38,908 nt of DNA from NCBI GenBank assembly GCA_902621205.1, contig CACNLH010000014.1, positions 1 to 38,908 on the forward strand, given 5' to 3'. The translations under genes were made by a program, and so were the position numbers. Numbering within the stretch: position 1 is the stretch's first letter; every line of letters begins with the position of its first letter. The notes below the pieces were generated by a model that was given only the letters and a program-made list of their open reading frames with translations, searched no databases and was not told the origin of the DNA. The DNA comes from an uncultured Alphaproteobacteria bacterium. GTDB lineage: Bacteria > Pseudomonadota > Alphaproteobacteria > HIMB59. Below are positions 18,024 to 25,397 of the stretch, piece by piece.

Positions 18024-19433
18024 TTATGCATCTTTTATAAGTTTCGATGATTTGCGGACACTATCACTAATAATTTTAGGTTTTTTATTTTTATCACCTA
18101 TTGCTGAGGGGTAAAATTTTGAGATCTCTTCAAATTTAGGCAAAACTTTGGAGTCCATACTTCCTATAAATTTATTATAGTTGCTTGAAGTTTTTTCAAT
18201 GCTGTCACCTAAACTGGCTATATGTGATGACATAGTTTGAAACCTTTTATATAACTCAGAACCTATATCAACTATCTTTGAAACTTCTTTAGACTGTTTA
18301 TGAGAGGCCCACATTTTTTTTATCATAGTCACCATCATTAATAAGCCAGTTGGGCCTACAATTATAATATTTGACTTTAAAGAGTCCTGATACAACTTCT
18401 TATCATTTTGAAGAGATGAATAAAAAATACTTTCCTCAGGTATAAACATCAAAACCTCAGGTAAACTTCCTTTAATTTTCTTAAAATACTCTTTTTTTGA
18501 GAGTGCTTGCATATGATTTCTAATCTTTGCTGCATTTTTTTGTAAGTAGATATTCCTTGCAGCTTCATCGTTTGTTTCCATTGCACTCAAGTAGTCCTGA
18601 ATAGAAACTTTTGAGTCTACTGCTAATTTTAAGTCACCAGGAATATTTACAATACAGTCAGGTCTTAAACTCTCTTCATCAGTGGTTGCCTGCATATCAT
18701 AATCAACACCTTCTGACATATTCATCATATCTAAAATATTTTTTAATTTTTCTTCCCCCCATCTACCAGCTGATTGTGAAGATCCTTTTAAAGCATTTGT
18801 TAATTTTGAAGTCTCTGATATTGCCTTTTCATGGGTGGATTTAACATCAGATAATACCGATCCAAAATTAGTAAAGTCCTCTTTATAAGTCTTAACAAAA
18901 TTTAGATTAGTACTTTTTAAATCAGTCATTAACTGTTCAATTGGATTGATCATTTCCTCTAGATTTTTAGTTGCTAATTGATTTTTGTTTTCAAAAAAAT
19001 TTTCAAATTGCTCCCTAAAACTATTACTGACATTATCGAGTGTTTTATTTGAGGTATTTTGAAACTGTGTGCCTAGATATTCTTTTAATTGCTCAACAAT
19101 ATTATCTCTTTCAATTTTAAGATTTTCTATTTGTTCTTGTTTTTCTTTTAATGCTTGACTAATTTGTTCGTCTTTTTCTTTTAACAAAGAATTAAAATTC
19201 TTTTCTTTTTCTTGCATAAGGTTTTCTTTATTACTGATTTCTTGCTGAAAAAGATTATCCTTATTTTCAATATCTTTTTTTAGTGAGTTATTTTCAAGTT
19301 TTAAATCTTCAATAGCACTTTCTTTGCTGGGGTCACTAATGTTACTTTTAGAATTTCTAAACCAAAGAAAAATTATACATACTATTAAAAGAGAAATTAT
19401 GATTAATAAGAAACTTTGAGAATTTAAGTTCAT
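18024..19433 (-). CDS. rmuC: RmuC family membrane-anchored DNA recombination protein
   Basis: From the ATG at 19433 this is a 469-aa RmuC protein. It has an N-terminal transmembrane helix (about residues 6-26), a long coiled coil rich in K, E, N and Q (30-120), then the conserved RmuC core with GRWGEEKLKNIL, RPDCIVNIPG and LAVDSKVSIQDY, the last carrying the acidic/lysine positions of a PD-(D/E)xK-like fold. In E. coli RmuC limits DNA inversions. A TTG six bases upstream could also start it. It is convergent with the exonuclease gene. Confidence 0.9.
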   Translation of the reverse strand: MNLNSQSFLLIIISLLIVCIIFLWFRNSKSNISDPSKESAIEDLKLENNSLKKDIENKDNLFQQEISNKENLMQEKEKNFNSLLKEKDEQISQALKEKQEQIENLKIERDNIVEQLKEYLGTQFQNTSNKTLDNVSNSFREQFENFFENKNQLATKNLEEMINPIEQLMTDLKSTNLNFVKTYKEDFTNFGSVLSDVKSTHEKAISETSKLTNALKGSSQSAGRWGEEKLKNILDMMNMSEGVDYDMQATTDEESLRPDCIVNIPGDLKLAVDSKVSIQDYLSAMETNDEAARNIYLQKNAAKIRNHMQALSKKEYFKKIKGSLPEVLMFIPEESIFYSSLQNDKKLYQDSLKSNIIIVGPTGLLMMVTMIKKMWASHKQSKEVSKIVDIGSELYKRFQTMSSHIASLGDSIEKTSSNYNKFIGSMDSKVLPKFEEISKFYPSAIGDKNKKPKIISDSVRKSSKLIKDA

Positions 19434-19489
19434 GAGCAAAATATACAGTGTTCATTAAAATAGATCAAAATTATTGCATCTTGTTTTTG

Positions 19490-19531
19490 TTAAAAAATTT
19501 TGACTATTTCTTTATACCTTTCATCAAGCAT
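19490..19531 (-). pseudogene. Second remnant of the 137-aa gene family (C-terminal tail)
   Basis: The minus strand reads MLDERYKEIVKIF then stop. This closely matches the last residues of the 137-aa protein (DERYKDIVKKFLN), and the DNA is nearly identical over about 25 bases (tgactat-t-tctttatacctttcatc type). It is only a tail, so it is a leftover of a duplicated or recombined copy. Confidence 0.55.
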
Positions 19532-19534
19532 TAA

Positions 19535-19562
19535 ATTAATGCCCAACTAAATGGGCATTAAT
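19535..19562 (-). terminator. Hairpin downstream of the DFFGN-repeat gene
   Basis: A perfect 11-bp inverted repeat (19535-19545 with 19552-19562) encloses a 6-base loop, 28 bases past the stop of the 86-aa gene. The following T-tract on the minus strand is weak and interrupted, so it may act as a terminator or a 3' stabilising hairpin. Confidence 0.5.
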
Positions 19563-19590
19563 AATTTATTATTTAAAAATCTAATTCTCA

Positions 19591-19851
19591 TTAATTACAA
19601 ACGTAATTTCCAAAAAAATCTGTTCTACAAGAGTAGTTATAAGTTTGATTGGTATCGCGGTCATAAATAGTATGATTGTCATTTCCAAAAAAATCTGTTC
19701 TTGTATTGGAATTCCAATTACCTGTGTTACCAGTGCTATTACAAGTGAGGTTACCAAAAAAATCATATTTACAGCTACTACCTGAAAAGGATTTACTTGA
19801 TAATGTTGATATAACTAAACCCAAAGTTACAATTTTAATTAAGTTTTTCAT
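19591..19851 (-). CDS. Secreted 86-aa protein with three DFFGN repeats
   Basis: A clear signal peptide (MKNLIKIVTLGLVISTLSS) precedes a polar, N- and T-rich mature part. It carries the motif DFFGN three times: in C-K-Y-DFFGN-L-T-C, R-T-DFFGN-D and C-R-T-DFFGN-Y-V-C. In the first and last copies the repeat is framed by cysteines, suggesting disulfide-closed loops. A strong AAGGAG precedes the ATG and an ECF-type promoter lies upstream. I do not recognise the family; its role within the protease island is unknown, but it belongs to the same putative regulon as the other small proteins. Confidence 0.75.
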   Translation of the reverse strand: MKNLIKIVTLGLVISTLSSKSFSGSSCKYDFFGNLTCNSTGNTGNWNSNTRTDFFGNDNHTIYDRDTNQTYNYSCRTDFFGNYVCN

Positions 19852-19873
19852 AATTTATCTCCTTATACATATA

Positions 19874-19900
19874 CAGACGGATTTTTGGCAAGAATATTCC
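19874..19900 (-). promoter_or_regulatory. ECF-type promoter of the DFFGN gene
   Basis: Minus strand: GGAATA (19900-19895), 15-base spacer, CGTCTG (19879-19874), then AAGGAG and the ATG at 19851. It matches four other sites in this window and the general GGAA/CGTC form of ECF sigma promoters. Confidence 0.7.
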
Positions 19901-19938
19901 TTATATTTTCAAAAAAATTAATTTTTCAGCTGATATAA

Positions 19939-20352
19939 TTAATTTAAGAATTTTTTGACTATATCTTTATACCTTTCATCTTCATGAATCTTAATCACCT
20001 CGTTGATAATTAATAGTTCTAAAGCTTCTTCAAGCGTTTCATTAGAGGGAGCCTTGTTAAAAGTTTTAATAAAATATTTATCTTTTATAATTTCCTTTAA
20101 ATTCTCTAATGGACAGTACTCACACCACATTTTGTCTTTCATGATTTCAATATCTAATTGGGATCGAAAGATGCTCATTTCTCCAAATTTTTCTAATATT
20201 ATATTCAACTCACCCTCTGTAATATAAGCAAGTTCATCAATCTTTTTTTTATAAAAATTTTTAAGACCTTCATATTTACAAACTTCAAATAAATATCCTA
20301 ATAAATGGTCGTAATAGTTATATTTCCAATCATTGTAATTAAATAATTTCAT
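19939..20352 (-). CDS. Unknown 137-aa cytoplasmic protein
   Basis: A charged protein without signal peptide or membrane helix, rich in K, E, Y and I, with one C-E-Y-C motif near the middle. I do not recognise the family. It lies 26 bases downstream of the 56-aa small gene, so it may be transcribed from the ECF-type promoter at 20557-20583. Two remnants of related sequence flank rmuC (17935-18021 and 19490-19531), which suggests local duplication and decay. Confidence 0.6.
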   Translation of the reverse strand: MKLFNYNDWKYNYYDHLLGYLFEVCKYEGLKNFYKKKIDELAYITEGELNIILEKFGEMSIFRSQLDIEIMKDKMWCEYCPLENLKEIIKDKYFIKTFNKAPSNETLEEALELLIINEVIKIHEDERYKDIVKKFLN

Positions 20353-20378
20353 TTTCTATTTTATCCTATCCTCAAATT

Positions 20379-20549
20379 TTATCTAACTAGAAGCCTGTTG
20401 AGAAAGGTAGGAGGAATAAAACCTTTTTCAACAGGATATCTAGCTATTCGTGCTTTTGTTAGAAAGAAAGGTAATAAAAAGATGACTGATATAAAATATG
20501 AAATATTTAATTTGCATAAGCACGTTAAACTACAAATTATTTCTTTCAT
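20379..20549 (-). CDS. 56-aa small membrane protein behind an ECF-type promoter
   Basis: An open frame too short for usual cut-offs starts at an ATG 8 bases after the -10 element CGTCTA, so the mRNA would be leaderless. The product has a hydrophobic segment (residues 17-30: SYFISVIFLLPFFL) and a basic, proline-containing tail. Its 3' part contains a strong hairpin (20394-20435). Support is the promoter position and the signal-anchor-like composition; there is no family match, and the alternative is an untranslated leader for the 137-aa gene. Confidence 0.45.
   Translation of the reverse strand: MKEIICSLTCLCKLNISYFISVIFLLPFFLTKARIARYPVEKGFIPPTFLNRLLVR
20394..20435. other. 15-bp hairpin with purine-rich loop
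   Basis: Bases 20394-20408 pair with 20421-20435 (one G-T pair) around a 12-base loop. On the plus strand the loop contains AGGAGG; on the minus strand, the likely transcript, it reads CCTCCT, complementary to Shine-Dalgarno sequences. It lies within the 56-aa frame and upstream of the 137-aa gene, so it could modulate expression there. No T-tract follows on either strand. Confidence 0.55.
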
Positions 20550-20556
20550 ATAGACC

Positions 20557-20583
20557 TAGACGATTAAAAAATTTTTTTATTCC
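20557..20583 (-). promoter_or_regulatory. ECF-type promoter of the 56-aa/137-aa unit
   Basis: Minus strand: GGAATA (20583-20578), a spacer of 15 A/T bases, CGTCTA (20562-20557). It lies directly after the prsW stop and reads towards the 56-aa ATG at 20549. Confidence 0.65.
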
Positions 20584-20590
20584 TTAAATA

Positions 20591-21415
20591 TTAGAAAAAT
20601 TTGAATATTTGAAGACCTAAAACAAGAAATAATAAAGTCAAACAAGACATAAGAATGACCTCTGAATTTCTTATAGAGTTATGTTTCTTAATATTTCCTT
20701 CAAATAAACCTGAAATTTGTAATTTTCTTTCTTTTTGGAATAAATATATGGCTCTTATTAATAGCAAGCCCAACAAAATATAAATCCAATACGATGAAAA
20801 AGATGGGGAAAAGATTATCTCATCATAAAAACCGTGAAGGCAAACGGGGTAAAATAATGATAAAAACAAATTTAATTTATAATTTTCCTTACGAAAAATA
20901 GCCTCCCTAATGTAAAAGCCCATAAAGACTCCACATAAAGAATGCAATAAAATAGCTGTATAAGAGCGATGAATAAGAACACTTTTAGCTGCTTCGGCCC
21001 CATCATTTATGAAGTAACTTGATACATATTGATAATTTTCAAAAGCAGCAAAACCGAGAGACACAGCAACACCATAAACTAATGCATCCATAGGTTCATC
21101 AAACTCATTGAGTTTTGAGCAATATAGAACCAATATAAGCCATTTAAAAAGCTCTTCTAGAAAGCTTGCTCTAATAAAGGAGAGGTAATAATAATAATCC
21201 TCTCCTTGTAAATTCAAATTTTCTCCAATTCCCTCAACTACAGGAATCAGCAATTGGATCGGCAAGATACTGGCTACGCCAAGAAAAAATGTAGATATGA
21301 CAATTCTTGGTGGCTCAGGGAAGAGGTCTCTTTTATACACATAAAATAAAATTATTATTACCGGTATAATTGAGGCCAGGCTGTGTAGGGCCAGTGAGGT
21401 TTGCGATCCAAACAT
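20591..21415 (-). CDS. PrsW-family intramembrane metalloprotease
   Basis: A 274-aa polytopic membrane protein with the signatures of the PrsW family: EELFK (residues 87-91) in a membrane helix, the FENYQY segment at 124-129, H158 in LLHSLCG and H194 in CLHGFYDE. Bacillus PrsW cuts the anti-sigma factor RsiW at site 1. Here it is the last gene of a pair with the DUF2167 gene (8-base gap) and lies 2.5 kb downstream of an ECF sigma/anti-sigma pair, so that anti-sigma factor is an attractive substrate by inference. Confidence 0.85.
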   Translation of the reverse strand: MFGSQTSLALHSLASIIPVIIILFYVYKRDLFPEPPRIVISTFFLGVASILPIQLLIPVVEGIGENLNLQGEDYYYYLSFIRASFLEELFKWLILVLYCSKLNEFDEPMDALVYGVAVSLGFAAFENYQYVSSYFINDGAEAAKSVLIHRSYTAILLHSLCGVFMGFYIREAIFRKENYKLNLFLSLFYPVCLHGFYDEIIFSPSFSSYWIYILLGLLLIRAIYLFQKERKLQISGLFEGNIKKHNSIRNSEVILMSCLTLLFLVLGLQIFKFF

Positions 21416-21423
21416 TTAACTAA

Positions 21424-22332
21424 TTATTTTTCTCTTTTTGATGAAAGCTTTCTGAACAAAAAGATAAATGGAAATAAAACTATGAACCAAGCTTTTTTAG
21501 CGAATGCAAGTACAGCAGCTAAAGCACCTGTCTTAGCTAGTCCTTTTATACCTAAAGACCCTGCTACCAAGGCACCTACTCCATAAGCAGCAATTTTATC
21601 TCCTGATTTGAAGTCGGTATATTGAGAGCCTTGATTATATTTAAAGTTTTTTACAACTTTATCAATTTCTGTCGGCATGACATCAGCAATAGACTCTTTA
21701 AACAAAAAGGTGATATCAGTATAACCCTTACGTCCTAATACCATAGCAGTAGAATTAAAAGTCTCACTTCCATCATTAAATTTTACTAAAAGAGAATAAA
21801 ATACATAACCCAACTCTTTGTTATAGCTTGGTTTAATATGCCATGTGATGTCTTCAACAGTAGCATATCCATTTTTGACTCTTTCTTTATTTGCCTTATC
21901 AGATCCTGATTTTAATTCTTTGATAAAGGACTCAGCGTCAACATTATCCCAATCATCCCCTTTGATGTATCCATCATTAGTAAATTTTTCTATATTTATT
22001 GTGTAAGACTTTTCATTATCTATAAAAATATCAATGTAATGAGTTGTGCTTGGATATTCTACACCGTTGGCCCAGAACATAAGTTGTTGGACTTGATTGT
22101 AATTAGTTAAAATGTCTGCATAATAAAATTGATTTAAATATAAAAATGCATTTGAACTTAAAACATTAACTTGTGATTTAGTATCTGAAGTTACCCAATC
22201 AAATTCATAGACTTTATCTATCATTTCTTCTTGGGTGATAGGTGTTTTATCAACAGCCGCAGTGAGCTGGTAGATGGGCAAAAGAAAAATTGTAAAATTT
22301 ATAATAATAAAATTAATTATTTTTTGTTTCAT
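21424..22332 (-). CDS. DUF2167 family membrane protein
   Basis: A 302-aa envelope protein: signal peptide (residues 1-25), a long extracytoplasmic domain with W-T-SDT, YPSTTHYIDIF, WHIKPSYN and GRKGYTDITFLF, and a C-terminal glycine/alanine-rich stretch GDKIAAYGVGALVAG followed by a transmembrane helix and basic tail. This order is typical of DUF2167 proteins, whose biochemical function is not known to me. It has its own ECF-type promoter and an AAGGAG site, and is followed by prsW. Confidence 0.85.
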   Translation of the reverse strand: MKQKIINFIIINFTIFLLPIYQLTAAVDKTPITQEEMIDKVYEFDWVTSDTKSQVNVLSSNAFLYLNQFYYADILTNYNQVQQLMFWANGVEYPSTTHYIDIFIDNEKSYTINIEKFTNDGYIKGDDWDNVDAESFIKELKSGSDKANKERVKNGYATVEDITWHIKPSYNKELGYVFYSLLVKFNDGSETFNSTAMVLGRKGYTDITFLFKESIADVMPTEIDKVVKNFKYNQGSQYTDFKSGDKIAAYGVGALVAGSLGIKGLAKTGALAAVLAFAKKAWFIVLFPFIFLFRKLSSKREK

Positions 22333-22353
22333 AATAAACTCCTTATGAATACT

Positions 22354-22381
22354 TAGACGTAAAAATGGTAAAATATATTCC
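22354..22381 (-). promoter_or_regulatory. ECF-type promoter of the DUF2167-prsW unit
   Basis: Minus strand: GGAATA (22381-22376), a 16-base spacer, CGTCTA (22359-22354), then AAGGAG before the ATG at 22332. The spacer is one base longer than in the four sister sites. Confidence 0.7.
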
Positions 22382-22414
22382 CTAAAGTTTAAAAAAAATT
22401 GTTGAACGACTTGA

Positions 22415-23971
22415 TTATATCGTTTGATATTCGTCTACAATACGGTCGTTGTTATAATCGTGTCCAACTTTATCGAATCCACTTTGATCATCTTCCAAAT
22501 CAAAATAGTATTTATCATAAGTATCAGGGTATTGACTAGTTCCACCGATAGCTACAACGATTTCATCACATTTATTTTCATTCATATCTAATCTCAGTTC
22601 ATCGAATGTGCCATCATAGTCTCTGTCTACATATAATACTTCATAATAATTCGATTTATCTTTATCAAAACCACAATAGTCATCTTTACCGTCTTCATTG
22701 GTATCCGAACATTTATAATTTTTTTGGTTCTTAAAATCGTAATCAATAACTTTACTTTCTTTTGAGGCATCGTCGACTTGCCAACCACCAAAATTATTAG
22801 GGTTTTTTAGGAAGTCTAAAATTTCATCTGTGGTTACTGCATATTCAAAGCCATCATCAATTCCAAACGAGTTGATGCCTATTATCTTTCCCTCATCATT
22901 TGTCAGTGGCCCTCCAGAAAAACCAGGAACTATATCTGTTGAATTTTGAATTACGTCAGCTTTCAAAGATATGAAATCATATTCCGTTTTATAATTCTTT
23001 CTAATACCGCTGATATAACCTTTTGCGTAAGACCATGTTTCTTGAGGGTCTGGATGCCCTACTGCATGAGTATTCATTCCGACTTCTAATTCATTGAGTG
23101 AGATGAATTCTAAAATGTTAATGTCGTCAGAAATATTTGATGTTTGAATCAACGCAAGATCTTTATCCTCTGCAATTTTTAAAATTTCTGCTCGATGAAC
23201 AGTGAAATCTAATACATCACCTTTTTTTGCCTCTCCATACGGTGCAACATAAATTGTATCAGCATCTTTTATAACATGGAGGTTTGTTATTATTTGATAA
23301 TCATTTAGTAAAATTCCAGAACCATAACTTACCCACTCTTCATTTTGATAATTTTCAATATAGACAGTGCCTTTAGCAATTTTAGAGAAAATACTAGAGC
23401 CTCTTAATACTAAGTCATTATTAACTATATTTGAGACTCTATTGTTTATTTCAACAAGCGCTGAATAGTCGGTATTCATTTTGTCTATCTCATAAACTGG
23501 TAATTCAGCAGCGCTAGAGGTAGATGAGGTAAAATTTATTAATTCTCGGATTGAACTTTTTACTAGATTATTAGTGTCAAATGCAGTTACTGTAGTTTTT
23601 TTTATAGTAGACTCACTTTCTCCTTTAAAAGCTAATTCAAAATTTACTTCACCAGGTGATAAATCTAGTTTAAATGATTTTTCATCGGAGGGGATTGTAA
23701 TTACTTGGCCAGCTTTAATTTCTATAGGATTTAGGAGAATTGAGTCTCTTGATGTTTCTTGCGACTCATAGAAAATATTTATTAATCCATCTTCTTTAGA
23801 ATAGACTTTGATTTGAAGATTGCCCTCCAAAGGAATAATTTCATTATTAGAGACGTGTATTGATTTTGATTGATCTGGAGTAGTCAAATAAAGGTCAAAG
23901 TCAATATTAGATGCATATGCGCTACAAGTAATAAGTAATAAAATAACTACTCTAAAAGCTGAAATGACCAT
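22415..23971 (-). CDS. Secreted trypsin-like serine protease with N-terminal DUF4384-like domain and calcium-loop tail
   Basis: A 518-aa protein with signal peptide (residues 1-20). Residues about 45-120 resemble DUF4384 (LEGNLQIKVYSKEDGLINIF, with IKAGQVITIP and LSPGEVNFELAF). The S1 protease domain has H232 (TNLHVI), D271 (DKDLALI) and S352 in GFSGGP. Residues 420-515 contain aspartate-rich loops such as DTNEDGKDD, DRDYDGTFDE and DYNNDRIVDE, like EF-hand or thrombospondin type 3 calcium sites. The ATG overlaps the anti-sigma gene by 25 bases, so it is in the sigma operon. It may sense or cleave envelope proteins, possibly the anti-sigma factor; that is inference. Confidence 0.85.
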   Translation of the reverse strand: MVISAFRVVILLLITCSAYASNIDFDLYLTTPDQSKSIHVSNNEIIPLEGNLQIKVYSKEDGLINIFYESQETSRDSILLNPIEIKAGQVITIPSDEKSFKLDLSPGEVNFELAFKGESESTIKKTTVTAFDTNNLVKSSIRELINFTSSTSSAAELPVYEIDKMNTDYSALVEINNRVSNIVNNDLVLRGSSIFSKIAKGTVYIENYQNEEWVSYGSGILLNDYQIITNLHVIKDADTIYVAPYGEAKKGDVLDFTVHRAEILKIAEDKDLALIQTSNISDDINILEFISLNELEVGMNTHAVGHPDPQETWSYAKGYISGIRKNYKTEYDFISLKADVIQNSTDIVPGFSGGPLTNDEGKIIGINSFGIDDGFEYAVTTDEILDFLKNPNNFGGWQVDDASKESKVIDYDFKNQKNYKCSDTNEDGKDDYCGFDKDKSNYYEVLYVDRDYDGTFDELRLDMNENKCDEIVVAIGGTSQYPDTYDKYYFDLEDDQSGFDKVGHDYNNDRIVDEYQTI

Positions 23972-24573
23972 GTCTCCCCCCTTTTACATGCCTTAAAAAG
24001 CTGAATATATTTTAAATTTTCGAATTCTACTTTTCTACATATATCTGGAGTGAAATTTGTAGAAATTATAGAAAAAGACATTTCATTTTGTTGATTTTCA
24101 TTGATAACGTACTTTTCTCCATCGGAGCCCAAATTTAAAAAATTTTCAATTTCATTTCTATACTGATCAAATTCCTCAGTTTCTCCACCTCTCATCAGGA
24201 GTTGCTGTTGGGTATTTTGGCCAATAAAATAGCCTATAGATGCAAATAAACTCAAACCTATAAGTGCTGGTATAAAAATAGATTTGATACTAATTGAACG
24301 AACAGCAGATTTTATTTTATTGGGTTTTCTTTGGTGTTCATTTTGTTTTTCATAATGGCTTTGATTTTTATTATTAATATTTTTTTTAAAGCTAGTCTCG
24401 AGTTGTTGCATCGTATCTTTGATCACGTCATCACTGAAGATCATAGACTCATAAAAATCTTTTGCCTCAGGATCTGATGAAATTGCGTCTTGAATTCTTT
24501 TGATAGATGACTCATCTAACTGACCATCAGCATAAGCCATTATTTCTTCTTTAGTCCAATTACTCATTTTCAT
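23947..24573 (-). CDS. Membrane anti-sigma factor
   Basis: This protein of about 208 aa has an anti-sigma-type N-terminal motif (IMAYADGQLD, residues 12-21), a charged linker, one transmembrane helix (about 100-119) and an extracytoplasmic domain of about 90 residues with two cysteines (180 and 197) that could pair. No zinc-binding HxxxCxxC is visible. It overlaps the sigma gene and is followed by the serine protease gene, the arrangement of an ECF sigma/anti-sigma pair. TTG 24576 and ATG 24567 are alternative starts. Regulated proteolysis near the membrane is expected from known relatives. Confidence 0.8.
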   Translation of the reverse strand: MKMSNWTKEEIMAYADGQLDESSIKRIQDAISSDPEAKDFYESMIFSDDVIKDTMQQLETSFKKNINNKNQSHYEKQNEHQRKPNKIKSAVRSISIKSIFIPALIGLSLFASIGYFIGQNTQQQLLMRGGETEEFDQYRNEIENFLNLGSDGEKYVINENQQNEMSFSIISTNFTPDICRKVEFENLKYIQLFKACKRGETWSFQLLE

Positions 24574-25144
24574 CAATCTCCGTTAACAACTTAGTAAGCT
24601 TTTCTCGAGCTCGGCATAATGTGCTCATTACTGTTCCTTTTGCCATTTTTAACTTTTCAGCTATCTGGTTATAGCTATCACCATCTACATGAAGCATTAA
24701 AACTTCTCTTTGAATTAGTGGTAATTCTAGTATTAGATTCATCGTGATTTGATATCTGTCCATATAATATCTGTCCTCATCGCTAATTACTCTTGATAAT
24801 CTTTTTAAATCCTCAGCTGACTGTGCTTTTTTTTCAGATGACTTTAATTTCTTACCTTCCTCGTCATAGTCGTAAAAATTGTCATAATCTAGCTCTGATA
24901 TCCTAAATTTTTCTCCTTTTGAATTTTTAATGTATTTCTTTCTTATATTATCTAAGTGGGTATTGTACGTGATTGTTTTTGCCCAGGAGTAAAAATGTAC
25001 AACAGAGTTGTCATATTTTTCAACTATCTTAATACAAACCTGTGAAAATAGATCCTCAGCGTCCTCTATGTTTCTTGTTAAAATATAAGCGTATCTCTTA
25101 AGTCTTAATTGGAATTGTTCAATTAATTTATTAAGCTTGCTCAA
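24560..25144 (-). CDS. ECF-type RNA polymerase sigma factor
   Basis: From a TTG at 25144 this is a 194-aa ECF sigma factor. Region 2 (about residues 10-72) contains RNIEDAEDLFSQVCIKI and FYSWAKTITYNTHLDNIRKK, the latter as AKTITYNTHLDNIRK; region 4 (about 134-188) contains LPLIQREVLMLHVDGDSYNQIA and TVMSTLCRAREKL. The start was chosen because AGGAG lies just upstream and the vegetative promoter at 25169-25197 leaves no room for the longer frame opening at 25204. It is the first long gene of the operon with anti-sigma and serine protease, and is the likely reader of the GGAATA/CGTC sites. Confidence 0.85.
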   Translation of the reverse strand: MSKLNKLIEQFQLRLKRYAYILTRNIEDAEDLFSQVCIKIVEKYDNSVVHFYSWAKTITYNTHLDNIRKKYIKNSKGEKFRISELDYDNFYDYDEEGKKLKSSEKKAQSAEDLKRLSRVISDEDRYYMDRYQITMNLILELPLIQREVLMLHVDGDSYNQIAEKLKMAKGTVMSTLCRAREKLTKLLTEIDENE

Positions 25145-25168
25145 AATATTTTTAAACTCCTGATGATA

Positions 25169-25197
25169 AGTATAGCAAATATAGTTATAACTATGAA
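25169..25197 (-). promoter_or_regulatory. Vegetative promoter of the sigma operon with a 14-bp palindrome
   Basis: Minus strand: TTCATA (25197-25192), 17-base spacer, TATACT (25174-25169). A perfect palindrome ATAGTTATAACTAT at 25181-25194 overlaps the -35 and spacer, a plausible operator for a dimeric repressor. Confidence 0.5.
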
Positions 25198-25337
25198 CTA
25201 ACAATGTATTTCAACCCCAATACGACTTCATCAGTAAATAAAGCATAATCGATAAACCTTGCGTTTAAATATCTATGTGTAAATAAAACGAATATTTTAA
25301 ATGCTAATATAAAATATAAATATTTTAATAATTTCAT
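25191..25337 (-). CDS. 48-aa small membrane protein upstream of the sigma gene
   Basis: A short frame with AGGAG 9 bases before its ATG and an ECF-type promoter directly upstream. The product starts MKLLKYLYFILAFKIFVLF, a signal-anchor or signal peptide, followed by a short tail of about 29 residues. Its stop is 46 bases before the sigma start, so transcription from the ECF promoter through it would also feed the sigma operon (positive autoregulation). There is no family match; reality rests on promoter, ribosome site and composition. Confidence 0.55.
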   Translation of the reverse strand: MKLLKYLYFILAFKIFVLFTHRYLNARFIDYALFTDEVVLGLKYIVSS

Positions 25338-25354
25338 TAATGATCTCTCCTATT

Positions 25355-25381
25355 AGGACGAAAAATTAATGAATTTATTCC
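25355..25381 (-). promoter_or_regulatory. ECF-type promoter of the 48-aa/sigma unit
   Basis: Minus strand: GGAATA (25381-25376), 15-base spacer, CGTCCT (25360-25355), then TAGGAGA and the ATG at 25337. Confidence 0.65.
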
Positions 25382-25397
25382 CTTTTTTTAAATTATT

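Noticed and set aside
25145-25204. Longer sigma factor starting at TTG 25204
   Set aside because: It would overlap the 48-aa gene and the vegetative promoter; AGGAG lies before the TTG at 25144.
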